This document shows positions 34,643 through 43,305 of a stretch of 64,000 bases of DNA, piece after piece. The first letter of the stretch is position 1. Every line of letters starts with the position of its first letter. The DNA is from Fundicoccus_A sp052115865 (GTDB lineage: Bacteria > Bacillota > Bacilli > Lactobacillales > Aerococcaceae): contig NZ_JBQKME010000010.1 in assembly GCF_052115865.1 (NCBI RefSeq), positions 1 through 64,000 of the forward strand, written 5' to 3'. The notes beneath the pieces were generated by a model. It ran no database searches. It saw only the letters and a list, made by a program, of their open reading frames with translations, and was not told the DNA's origin. A program made the position numbers and the translations under genes.

Positions 34643-36949
34643 TTATATTAAAATCGTTTGTGTCTTTGAATTTATGACAATTGCCGTTCCTAAGTCGTGT
34701 TCTACTTGCGTTAAATCTTGTCCTTCTTGAATTTGAAGATTTCGTAAAACTAAAGTAAATGAGTCTAGATTTTGTGCTGTTATATTTAATTGATTGTCTT
34801 TTCGTGAAATGACAATATCAGCAACCCATTCACCTTCAGAGTTATAGATATTTTCTTTCACTTCCATACCTTCAGCTAGTTCAAATACATGAATGGTAAC
34901 ATCTTCACTATAGTTATAAACAGCTTGATTATCTGTATTGCCTTCGATAATGATACTATTTGGACGAGCGAGCAATGGTAAGTTGAAATAATCATATTGT
35001 TGGTTGTACCACTTTCCACCTTCATAAACTTCGTTGGTTAAATAATTCGTCCATTTCCCATTTGGCACATAAAAATCAACCCTTCCATCTTCAGTAAATA
35101 TCGGTGCCACTAACAAGTTTTCTCCCAACATATATTGGCGATCAAGCGTATGTGTATTAAGGTCTTCTGAAAACTCTAATACCATTGATCGCATCATCGG
35201 AATACCTTGATTAATAGTTGCGACAGATTCTTTCATTAAATAAGGCATTAAGCTTAATTTCAATTTCGTGAATGCTCGCGTCACATCTACGGCTTCGTCA
35301 CCATACAACCATGGCACTTTATATTCCCAACTACCATGATAACGACTATGGGAAGAAAGTAATCCAAATTGGGTCCAACGCTTATATAGGTCTGGGGTAC
35401 AACCGGATTCAAAGCCTCCAATATCATGACTCCAATAACCAAAACCACTCATTCCAAATGATAGACCTGCTCTAAGGGATTCAGCCATTGATGGATAATC
35501 CGAAGTACAGTCTCCCCCCCAATGAACGGGGAACTTTTGACCGCCGACGGTTGCTGAACGTGCAAATAAAACAGCCTCATTTTTACCTTTTTCTTCTTCG
35601 ATTAGTTCAAAAACAATTTGATTGTATAATTGCGTATAGTAGTTATGCATTCTATGTGGATCAGATCCATCATGATAAACAACGTCTACTGGAATCCGTT
35701 CACCAAAGTCTGTTTTAAACGAATCGATCCCCATATCTAGAAGTCCACGCAGTTTATCGGTATACCAAGTAACGGCCTCTGGGTTGGTAAAATCGATCAC
35801 AGCTAAGCCAGCTTGCCATTTATCCCATTGCCATACATCGCCATTAGCGCGTTTAATAAAGTAACCATTCTCCATTCCTTCGTCAAACATCGGCGACTTT
35901 TGTCCAACATAGGGATTAATCCATAAGGATATTTTCAATCCTTTATCCTTTAGACGCTTAAGCATTTGTTCTGGTTCTGGAAACATTCTTTCATCCCATT
36001 TGAAGTTAACCCATTCAAATTCCTCCATCCATAAGCAGTCAAAGTGAAAAACTTCTAAAGGAATATCACGTTCAATCATCCCATCTACAAATTGGTTGAC
36101 TGTTGCTTCATCATAGTCTGTTAAAAAGGAGGTGCTTAACCATAATCCAAATGACCAAGCTGGTGGCATTGAAGGTTTGCCAGTTAAATCTGTATAACGT
36201 CCTAGTACTTCTTTTAAGCTATCGCCAGTGATGATAAAGTATTCCAATTCTTCTCCGGACACGCTAAATTGCACCCGCGAAACTTTTTCACTCGCAATTT
36301 CAAAACTCACTTTATCCGGTGAATTAACGAATACACCATAACCTTTACTACTTAAGTAAAAAGGAATATTTTTATAGGCTTGCTCAGTTCCCGTTCCGCC
36401 GTCTTCATTCCATATGTCAACGGTTTGCCCATTCTTAACAAAGGGAGTAAACCTTTCTCCTAGTCCATAGATATATTCACCAACGCCTAAGGTTAATTGC
36501 TCACTGACATGTGGCTGATTATCGGCATCTGTAACATAAGCTTGTCCTCTCGGTTTACTTTCGGTAATTAATTGATCTTTATAATAAAAACGTAAGTTAA
36601 ATTGATCGCCTTTAGCCACTTCTACCTTCAAATCATGATTGATATATTCATAAGCATCATCTGTTTCATTCATTTCTACTTTAACATGTTCAGTGGAAAG
36701 TTCAAAGTCTGGACCAGGCCGTCTAAAACCTTTGTGATGATACGTCTTTATTCCAACAATATTTTCAAGCGGACTATTTATTTCGATGGTCATCATTCCA
36801 CCATCTAAAGACATTCCTTTATGCGTTGTATGTCTAAATGGTGCATATAAAATTAAGGTATTCTCCTTTGTTCGCGTCGTATACACATGCGCTGGGTAAC
36901 TAACTTCAAAACCATCTTTAACTAGCCAGCCACCATTTGAATATTTCAT
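34643..36949 (-). CDS. GH31 alpha-xylosidase (YicI-like)
   Basis: This 768-residue cytoplasmic enzyme removes alpha-1,6-linked xylose from xyloglucan oligosaccharides. The nucleophile Asp 414 lies in FKTDFGERIP and the acid/base Asp 480 in HWGGDCTSDYPSMAE. Both motifs and positions almost equal those of E. coli YicI (Asp 416, Asp 482), a characterised alpha-xylosidase. Other blocks are GLGERFTPFVKNGQ, FHFDCLWMEEFEWVNFKWD and GFGYWSHDIGGFE. GAGGGAA precedes the ATG. Its activity is the strongest pointer to xyloglucan as the substrate of the region. Confidence 0.94.
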   Translation of the reverse strand: MKYSNGGWLVKDGFEVSYPAHVYTTRTKENTLILYAPFRHTTHKGMSLDGGMMTIEINSPLENIVGIKTYHHKGFRRPGPDFELSTEHVKVEMNETDDAYEYINHDLKVEVAKGDQFNLRFYYKDQLITESKPRGQAYVTDADNQPHVSEQLTLGVGEYIYGLGERFTPFVKNGQTVDIWNEDGGTGTEQAYKNIPFYLSSKGYGVFVNSPDKVSFEIASEKVSRVQFSVSGEELEYFIITGDSLKEVLGRYTDLTGKPSMPPAWSFGLWLSTSFLTDYDEATVNQFVDGMIERDIPLEVFHFDCLWMEEFEWVNFKWDERMFPEPEQMLKRLKDKGLKISLWINPYVGQKSPMFDEGMENGYFIKRANGDVWQWDKWQAGLAVIDFTNPEAVTWYTDKLRGLLDMGIDSFKTDFGERIPVDVVYHDGSDPHRMHNYYTQLYNQIVFELIEEEKGKNEAVLFARSATVGGQKFPVHWGGDCTSDYPSMAESLRAGLSFGMSGFGYWSHDIGGFESGCTPDLYKRWTQFGLLSSHSRYHGSWEYKVPWLYGDEAVDVTRAFTKLKLSLMPYLMKESVATINQGIPMMRSMVLEFSEDLNTHTLDRQYMLGENLLVAPIFTEDGRVDFYVPNGKWTNYLTNEVYEGGKWYNQQYDYFNLPLLARPNSIIIEGNTDNQAVYNYSEDVTIHVFELAEGMEVKENIYNSEGEWVADIVISRKDNQLNITAQNLDSFTLVLRNLQIQEGQDLTQVEHDLGTAIVINSKTQTILI

Positions 36950-36963
36950 TATTTCCCTCTTCT

Positions 36964-38442
36964 CTAAATTTTCTCGGTTACATTCAAACCATTTTGATTA
37001 ATTAAATCTTGATACCAATAAAAACTTTTCTTAGGAATGCGAGCTAAATCTTTTTCACTGTCATCGTCTCGATTAACATAAACAAAACCATAACGTTTTT
37101 TATAACCATTTAGCCAGCTTAATAAATCTGTAAATGACCAAGCGCAGTAGCCAATTAATTCAACTCCATCAGTTAATGCTTTACGCATTTCTAATATATG
37201 ATTATTCAAATATTGAATGCGATCATCATCTTGAATACTGCCATCTTCTTCGACTGTATCAAAAGCACCTAAACCATTCTCCGTAATAAATATCGGCAAA
37301 TCATATTCTGCATAAATTTCGCGCAAAGCAACTCTAAAACCTACCGGATCAATTTCCCATCCCCAAGCGGTTGTTTCCAAATACGGATTTGAAACAGATT
37401 CAAACATCGGGATTTCGGGCGCTTGTGATTGTTCTTCTTTCGGTTGCATTAAGTAAGGGTCTATGGCAGAAAATTCTTTTGCTTTTTGACCTTGTTCTGA
37501 AATATTTTCAATACGATTTTCTTGCATGGTGCCACCATGGTAATAATTAATGCCAAGAAAATCCGGTTTGGCAGATTTTAATAAAGCACGATCTGCTTCT
37601 GTCACTTCTGGTGCAATGCCCAATTCTTTCAATTGCTTATAGGCAAATTTTGGATACGACCCTTTACAATAAATATCCATCCACCAACGATTGTTGATTT
37701 CATGACCATTTAGGGCAGCAAGAATATTATCTGGTCGACTATTGAGACTGTAAGTGGGACCATAACCAAAGCTAGGACCAATTTTCCCGTTATGAACCAT
37801 CTGATGAAATAATTGAATGGCTTCTGCATTGGCTAAATTAATCATATGATTGGCTGCATACATACGTTTTAAATCCGAAACAATGGGAGGATGTGCTTCC
37901 CAGCGGTAACCCATCGCTGTAAAAACGTTTTGTTCATTGAAAGTGATCCAATATTTCACTTTCTCACCTAAGGCTTCAAATAAAACACGACAATATTTAA
38001 TAAAGGCTTGAATCGTTTGGCGAGATTCCCAACCATTATATTTTTCTTGCAAGGCTAAAGGTAAATCCCAATGGTATAAAGTTAAAATAGCTTCAATGTT
38101 ATGGGCGATTAGCTCATCAACTAATCGAATGTAAAAATCTAAACCGGCTTGATTAATTTCTCCTTCTCCATCTGGAATGATACGTGACCAAGCTACTGAA
38201 AATCGATATGCTTTTAGACCTTGTTCAGCCATTAAAGCAATATCTTGTTTATAGTGATGATAATGGTCCACCGCTACATTTCCATTTGTTCCTTTGAAGG
38301 TTTTCCCAGAATGATGGGCAAAATCGTCCCAGACAGAAGGGCCTTTACCATCAGTATCAAAAGCACCTTCAACTTGGTAGGCAGCAGAAGCTGCTCCCCA
38401 TAAAAAGCCATCAGGAAAATGATCTAATTTACTGTGATACAT
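36964..38442 (-). CDS. GH1 6-phospho-beta-glucosidase-like enzyme
   Basis: This 492-residue cytoplasmic GH1 enzyme has the acid/base Glu in ITFNEQN (about residue 178) and the nucleophile in FITENGLG (about 388), with FLWGAASAAYQVEGA at the start. The loop LLSWLNGYKKRYGFVYVNRD carries Ser, Lys and Tyr at the three positions that bind the 6-phosphate in LacG/BglA enzymes. Non-phospho beta-glucosidases lack them. There is no PTS gene nearby, but a ROK kinase gene overlaps it by 14 bases, which would supply the phosphorylated substrate. GAGAGGT precedes the ATG. Confidence 0.88.
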   Translation of the reverse strand: MYHSKLDHFPDGFLWGAASAAYQVEGAFDTDGKGPSVWDDFAHHSGKTFKGTNGNVAVDHYHHYKQDIALMAEQGLKAYRFSVAWSRIIPDGEGEINQAGLDFYIRLVDELIAHNIEAILTLYHWDLPLALQEKYNGWESRQTIQAFIKYCRVLFEALGEKVKYWITFNEQNVFTAMGYRWEAHPPIVSDLKRMYAANHMINLANAEAIQLFHQMVHNGKIGPSFGYGPTYSLNSRPDNILAALNGHEINNRWWMDIYCKGSYPKFAYKQLKELGIAPEVTEADRALLKSAKPDFLGINYYHGGTMQENRIENISEQGQKAKEFSAIDPYLMQPKEEQSQAPEIPMFESVSNPYLETTAWGWEIDPVGFRVALREIYAEYDLPIFITENGLGAFDTVEEDGSIQDDDRIQYLNNHILEMRKALTDGVELIGYCAWSFTDLLSWLNGYKKRYGFVYVNRDDDSEKDLARIPKKSFYWYQDLINQNGLNVTEKI

Positions 38443-39346
38443 GATTCATACCTCTTCTCTTTTCAATTTGCTGATTTATCAAACCATAAGCCCCTCGTAG
38501 ACCAGCTTCATTTAAATAATGACAAGCTTCAACGGGACAACTTAAATCATGCCAATTGGGATTCTTTTCAAGTTCAGCTAAAAGTAAGGGTATTAACAAA
38601 GAATTGGCACTAATTCCACCACCTAAAAGTATTTTTTCAGGATTAATAAAGCTCGCTATATTAAAAATGACCGTTGCTAAATTCACTGTCCATTCATTAA
38701 TTATTTTTTTTACTTGTGGATCTTGATCTATTTCTGAAAAAATACTGGCTGCTTCAATTGCTATCTCAGCAGGAATTTTCTTATATTGTCGATATTTATT
38801 AACCAAAGCACTTGTAGCAGCGAGTTCATGCGTCGTCTTATTTGGATTTTGTCCAATATCAATATACATTTGACCAAATTCTCCAGCTCGATAACGATTG
38901 CCTTTATACAGTTGGCCATTCAATATTAATGCGCCGCCAATACCTGTTCCGATTGTCATTAAGACAAAATCATCACAGCTTACGGCATTTCCACTTTGTT
39001 GTTCAGCTAAAGCCGCACAATTAGCATCATTTTCGATAGCCAGCGGATAGCTTTTAGTTAAACGTGATTGAAGTTGTTGCAAAATATTTTCATTGTATAA
39101 GGGATATAAAGCACCTGCCGTTATCGCAGTTCCAGAATCGGAATCAATAAAACCTGGACAGGATATTCCTATTCCTTCAACTGTATAGGTTTCAGCATAG
39201 ATATTTATTTGTTCAATGAGTTTTTGGTAAAAATCCTCTTTGTTCTCTAAAGGTGTGGCAAAAGAACTCTTGGAAGTTAATTGCCCATTGGTTGTAAATA
39301 GACCGTGTTTGATTGACGTTCCACCTATATCAAAAGTTACATACAC
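38429..39346 (-). CDS. ROK-family sugar kinase, beta-glucoside-kinase-like
   Basis: This protein of about 305 residues has VTFDIGGTSIKHG at the N-terminus, IENDANCAALAE with the catalytic Asp, TIGTGIGGALI and AGEFGQM. As in the other ROK protein of this locus, the zinc-binding cysteine motif is absent. The start is GTG 39346, eight bases after AGAGGTGATG; ATG 39355 lies inside that ribosome binding site. The longer frame to 39415 runs through the upstream terminator and is unlikely. The 3' end overlaps the GH1 start, so translation is coupled. Beta-glucoside phosphorylation for that GH1 is inferred. Confidence 0.85.
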   Translation of the reverse strand: MYVTFDIGGTSIKHGLFTTNGQLTSKSSFATPLENKEDFYQKLIEQINIYAETYTVEGIGISCPGFIDSDSGTAITAGALYPLYNENILQQLQSRLTKSYPLAIENDANCAALAEQQSGNAVSCDDFVLMTIGTGIGGALILNGQLYKGNRYRAGEFGQMYIDIGQNPNKTTHELAATSALVNKYRQYKKIPAEIAIEAASIFSEIDQDPQVKKIINEWTVNLATVIFNIASFINPEKILLGGGISANSLLIPLLLAELEKNPNWHDLSCPVEACHYLNEAGLRGAYGLINQQIEKRRGMNHVSQ

Positions 39347-39376
39347 TCGTTTCATCACCTCTTGTCGTAATACCTT

Positions 39377-39444
39377 AAAAAATACGCTTTTAGACTCAGC
39401 GATTTTATTAAGCATAAAATCGTTATGCTTCCAAAAGCGTATTT
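39377..39444 (-). terminator. Branched terminator between binding protein and ROK genes
   Basis: AAATACGCTTTT and AAAAGCGTATTT form a 12-bp outer stem. Its loop holds an inner hairpin (AAGCATAA/TTATGCTT), and TTTTTT follows on the minus strand. It would stop or reduce read-through from the importer genes into the ROK-GH1-GH31-GH42 genes. Confidence 0.75.
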
Positions 39445-39459
39445 ATAAATCTTTATCGA

Positions 39460-41127
39460 TTATTCGATTGGGTTACCCCATAGTTCAAGTCGGTCTAATG
39501 TTAATTGTGTCATTTCCGCTTCAGCATCGCCGATACGCATTTGCTCTAAATCTGCAATCATTTGATCCCATAAAGCATCAAATTCTGAAGGATCTGCTAA
39601 AATGGCTTGAGTAATTCGTTGTGTTGTTAAATCATCTGCTTTTTGTTGGATAATGGCTGCATCTGAACTGGCTGGAATCACATATTCATATGCACGACCA
39701 TGAGCTGGAATTCCTAGTTCTTCAGGATCTGGGAATGTATCGATCCATAGGTCTACCCCATATGCATCTAAGGCTTCGCGCTCATCAGCAGAGTAGTTTT
39801 CGATAATCGCATCAGCACTATCACGACCAATGGTTTGTCCATTTGAGTCTAGTGCTGCATTACCCCATTGTGGGAAAGGCCAGATATAAGCACCAATACC
39901 AGCGTTAATAGAGTAATTAGGGTCTGTTTCAGCATTAATTCGGTCTTCTTCAAATTGAACACGTTGACCATCAACGATTTCGTAGTTAACTCCTTCTACA
40001 CCCCAGTTAACGAGAATTTGCGCTTCTTCACTTGCCATCCAATTTAAGAAATCAAAGGCACGTTCCTGATTTTTTGATGTCGAAGTGATTGAAATACCCG
40101 TCGTACCTGTAAATCCAGAGTCGCGATTACTTTGAGACAACAAATCTTCATTTAAAGTAACAGGAAGTGGTGCAAATAAACGGTTAGTCTTCCCATCTTG
40201 TCTTAAAACAGCTAAGGCTTGGCTATAGTTCCATTCCTGGTCTGCAATCCCAATAACACGACCGGTTGATAATTTTGAAATATAAGTATCATGAGTTTGT
40301 GTAAAGGATTCAGGGTCGAGTAAGCCAATATCATTCATATGGTTTAACCACTTAAAGTATTCTTTTAATTCAGGCGTCATAAATTTATAAACTGTATCAC
40401 CTGTTTCTTCATCCACATGCCATTGACCGTCATCTTGCCAACCAGCAGCAAATCCAGATGGGTTACCTACTGTGATTAACCAACGCCAGTCACTACCCAG
40501 TAAACTTAAACCAATTGTTTTTTGTCCATCTATTTCTGGATATTTTTCAATATAGTCTAATAAAGCATTTTCATAATCTTCTAACGTACGAATCTCTGGA
40601 TAACCTAACTCTTTCAGCACATCAAATTGAATTTGGAATGTCCCAGCTGTCTTAAATGGACGATTAACAACACCGGCTGTTCCTAAGTGATAAATTTGAG
40701 GGTCATCCAAACTATTCCGTAAACGATCCAGTTGGTCTCCATACATCGCTTTAATATTATCACCGCGCTCTTCGATTAAATCATCTAGCGGAATTAAAGC
40801 TCCAGCATCAATCATTTTGTTAATATCACCTTTAGCGAAGATCATATCTGGATAGTCACCACTAGCAATCATTAACGGCACAGCTTGCTCATCACCACCA
40901 ACCGGGTGGGAAATTTCTAAAGTAACCCCTGTTAAGCGGGTAATTTCTTGGGCAACCGGGTTCGTAAAGGGATCATCTGTTGATAAGTCGGCATTGAAAA
41001 ATGTCAGAGTTACCGGCTCTGGCGTTTCTTCTTGAGCAGAAACGGCGAGTGTTCCTAAAGCACTGGTTGAATTTAAAGCAAGTAGTGCTGTTGTGGCTGT
41101 AAGTAATTGTTTAATACTCTTTTTCAT
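39460..41127 (-). CDS. LplA-type oligosaccharide-binding protein
   Basis: This 555-residue extracytoplasmic binding protein is of the large LplA class. The signal peptide is about 32 residues, ending AVSAQEE. No Cys is present near the cleavage site, so like the other binding protein here it lacks a lipobox. Typical blocks are PLMIASGDYPDMIFAKGD, a hinge region around SLLGSDWRWLITVGNPSGF and ISITSTSKNQERAFDFLNWMASEEAQ. GGAGGAATAAA precedes the ATG. It is third gene after its two permeases and is expected to bind xyloglucan-type oligosaccharides given the GH genes around it. Confidence 0.92.
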   Translation of the reverse strand: MKKSIKQLLTATTALLALNSTSALGTLAVSAQEETPEPVTLTFFNADLSTDDPFTNPVAQEITRLTGVTLEISHPVGGDEQAVPLMIASGDYPDMIFAKGDINKMIDAGALIPLDDLIEERGDNIKAMYGDQLDRLRNSLDDPQIYHLGTAGVVNRPFKTAGTFQIQFDVLKELGYPEIRTLEDYENALLDYIEKYPEIDGQKTIGLSLLGSDWRWLITVGNPSGFAAGWQDDGQWHVDEETGDTVYKFMTPELKEYFKWLNHMNDIGLLDPESFTQTHDTYISKLSTGRVIGIADQEWNYSQALAVLRQDGKTNRLFAPLPVTLNEDLLSQSNRDSGFTGTTGISITSTSKNQERAFDFLNWMASEEAQILVNWGVEGVNYEIVDGQRVQFEEDRINAETDPNYSINAGIGAYIWPFPQWGNAALDSNGQTIGRDSADAIIENYSADEREALDAYGVDLWIDTFPDPEELGIPAHGRAYEYVIPASSDAAIIQQKADDLTTQRITQAILADPSEFDALWDQMIADLEQMRIGDAEAEMTQLTLDRLELWGNPIE

Positions 41128-41157
41128 TTTATTCCTCCTAAATTGGAATGAGATTTT

Positions 41158-42075
41158 TTAACTCTTTACGGCACCTAAAGTAAGTCCAGAAACAAAATAC
41201 TTTTGTAAAAATGGATAGACAACTAAAATCGGGACTGTAGCAATAATAGTAATGGCCATTTTTATCGATTCAGGCGTTGTTCTAGCAATTTGGGTTCCTT
41301 GTTGATTCATCCGACTAACATCCGAAGCAGTATATGAACTAGCATTATCCATGATTTTCATTAACTCAAATTGCAAGGTGGTTAAATTAGTATTAGACCG
41401 TGCATACAAGTAAGTATCAAACCATGAGTTCCACTGTCCAACAGCTACGAATAAAGCAATTGTCGCTAACACAGGCATACAAAGTGGCATGATGACACGA
41501 AGAAAAATCGTAAAATCCGATGCACCATCAATTCTTGCAGACTCCTCTAAAGCATCTGGAATATCGTCAATAAACGAACGAATTACAATAACATTAAAAG
41601 CACTTATTAAAGCTGGGATAATATAAACCGCAAAATTATTAATCAAACCTAATTCTCTTATTAATAAATATCCCGGAATTAACCCACCACTGACATACAT
41701 GGTTAACGTTAGTAATATATTGATATGTCTTCTAAAAACAAAATCTTTTCGACTCAAGACATGGGCTAAAACTGCACATGAGAAAGTAGCTGTAACAGTA
41801 CCTATCGCAGTTCTTAACACCGAATTTCTAAAAGCTAACAATAAATTATTATTTGAACTAAATACTTCTTGATAGTTTTGCCACGTAAAAGCACGTGGGA
41901 ATATATGTAACCCCCCTCTAGCTGTATCAGTCGCATCATTAAGTGATATAGCTAAAACATTTAAAAACGGATATAAGGTGACGATGATCACGAATAACAT
42001 CACGATTGCTAAAACATAATCAATCGTTGTTGCCCGTTTGAGAAGGGGTTTCTTTTTGCTATTTTTTACATTCAT
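41158..42075 (-). CDS. YtcP/LplC-type sugar ABC permease
   Basis: This 305-residue inner-membrane permease has six helices and the EAA loop PDALEESARIDGASDFTIFLRVIMPLCMP near residues 175-203. The C-terminal tail YFVSGLTLGAVKS is typical of YtcP/LplC. The DATDTARGGLHIFPRAFTWQNY segment is the usual loop after the first helix. AAAGGAG precedes the ATG. It lies 14 bases after its LplB-type partner and transports the same cargo. Confidence 0.93.
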   Translation of the reverse strand: MNVKNSKKKPLLKRATTIDYVLAIVMLFVIIVTLYPFLNVLAISLNDATDTARGGLHIFPRAFTWQNYQEVFSSNNNLLLAFRNSVLRTAIGTVTATFSCAVLAHVLSRKDFVFRRHINILLTLTMYVSGGLIPGYLLIRELGLINNFAVYIIPALISAFNVIVIRSFIDDIPDALEESARIDGASDFTIFLRVIMPLCMPVLATIALFVAVGQWNSWFDTYLYARSNTNLTTLQFELMKIMDNASSYTASDVSRMNQQGTQIARTTPESIKMAITIIATVPILVVYPFLQKYFVSGLTLGAVKS

Positions 42076-42089
42076 ATTTCTACTCCTTT

Positions 42090-43067
42090 CTACATTAATT
42101 GTCCTTCTCCGGTACGCTTCGCAATACTATTAAAAATAACAATTAGGATAATACTTACGACTGACTTGAAAATACCGATAGCCGTACCAAAGGAATATCT
42201 AAACATTCCTATCCCATAATCTAAGGCATATTTTTCAATAACTAAGGCTTGGTCCGCAACAATATTATTTCCAAGTAACATTTGTTTTTCAAAACCAATA
42301 TTAATTAAGTTTCCAATACTCATTATCAAAAGAACGATAATAATAGGCCGAATAGCAGGTAAAGTGATGTGTCGCATTTGTTGAAGACGAGTGGCTCCAT
42401 CAACGCGAGCAGCTTCATACATTTCTTGATCAATACTTGTCATAGCGGCTAAATAAATAATGGCATTCCAACCTGTTTCCTTCCACACATCCGAGACGGT
42501 GACAATCCCCCAAAAATAATCAGGGTTTGCCATAAAATTAATCGGTGAATCAATCATATTCCATGACATTAACAGCTGATTAACGACTCCACTTGGCGAT
42601 AAGGATTGTATAACTATATTGGCTACAACCACCCATGAAACAAAGTGAGGTAAATAAGATACTGTTTGAGTAAAACGCTTAAATTTTGAAAAACGAATCT
42701 CATTCAACATGAGCGCAAATGTAATCGATGAGAGCGTACCAAAAACTAATCCTAACCCACCCATTCCAAGGGTGTTTTTTAATGCTGTGTAAAATAAGGG
42801 TTCATTAAATAAATCAATAAAATGTTTAAAACCTACCCATTCGGATCCAAAAAAACCATTCTGAGGTTTATAATCCTGAAAGGCAATTACCCATCCTACA
42901 AGAGGGGTATAGTTGAAGATTAAAATCCATATGACAAACGGCAAAGCCATCAAAATCAAACCACGTTGCTCTTTAATTTTTTTCCAAGTAATCTTATGAC
43001 GCTTTTTACTCAGTTGTTCTGTTCCTTGAACGGTCAAAGCATCTTTTGCAATTGTTGCCCCTTCCAA
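42090..43067 (-). CDS. LplB-type sugar ABC permease
   Basis: This 325-residue permease has a basic cytoplasmic start (KKRHKITWKKIKEQ), six helices, the conserved FNYTPLVGWVIAFQDYKP after helix one, the EAA loop DQEMYEAARVDGATRLQQMRHITLPAIRP and the GTAIGIFKSVVSIILI final helix. A TTG start is supported by GGAGAG at seven to eight bases. It is the first gene of the importer operon and is preceded by a promoter with an overlapping cre site. Confidence 0.93.
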   Translation of the reverse strand: MEGATIAKDALTVQGTEQLSKKRHKITWKKIKEQRGLILMALPFVIWILIFNYTPLVGWVIAFQDYKPQNGFFGSEWVGFKHFIDLFNEPLFYTALKNTLGMGGLGLVFGTLSSITFALMLNEIRFSKFKRFTQTVSYLPHFVSWVVVANIVIQSLSPSGVVNQLLMSWNMIDSPINFMANPDYFWGIVTVSDVWKETGWNAIIYLAAMTSIDQEMYEAARVDGATRLQQMRHITLPAIRPIIIVLLIMSIGNLINIGFEKQMLLGNNIVADQALVIEKYALDYGIGMFRYSFGTAIGIFKSVVSIILIVIFNSIAKRTGEGQLM

Positions 43068-43106
43068 AAAATCACTCTCCTTCTAACTTGTGCCTTATCA
43101 AATTAT

Positions 43107-43128
43107 ATTATATATGTAATCGCTTGCA
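43107..43128 (-). promoter_or_regulatory. Importer promoter -10 region with perfect cre site
   Basis: TGTAATCGCTTGCA at 43115-43128 matches every fixed base of the cre pattern TGNAANCGNNNNCA. On the minus strand a TATAAT box (43107-43112) follows after two bases, so bound CcpA would block the promoter of the lplB-type gene. Confidence 0.8.
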
Positions 43129-43178
43129 ATGAACACATCAAAAATACGTTCTCCTACATGTAAAAATTAGCTATATTA

Positions 43179-43192
43179 TTAAAGCGATTACA
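43179..43192. promoter_or_regulatory. Second cre-like site upstream of the importer
   Basis: TTAAAGCGATTACA has one mismatch to the cre pattern and lies 64 bases upstream of the first site. Confidence 0.6.
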
Positions 43193-43224
43193 TTATTGTT
43201 ATTCGTTTTATCTTCATAACGAAA

Positions 43225-43264
43225 CCTCACGAGACAAGTTTCATATAGGAATTTGTCTGTGAGG
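43225..43264 (-). terminator. Terminator after the DUF4340-like gene
   Basis: CCTCAC and GTGAGG with GACAA and TTGTC inside form a long stem with a 15-base loop, followed by TTTCGTTAT on the minus strand. It separates the YesMN operon from the importer promoter. Confidence 0.65.
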
Positions 43265-43305
43265 TAAGATTAATCATTTCAGCTTAAAACAGTATAATAT
43301 TAGTT

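Noticed and set aside
39347..39415. Longer N-terminus for the second ROK kinase
   Set aside because: The extension would be encoded by the terminator stem, and the ROK motif starts right after GTG 39346 with a strong ribosome site.
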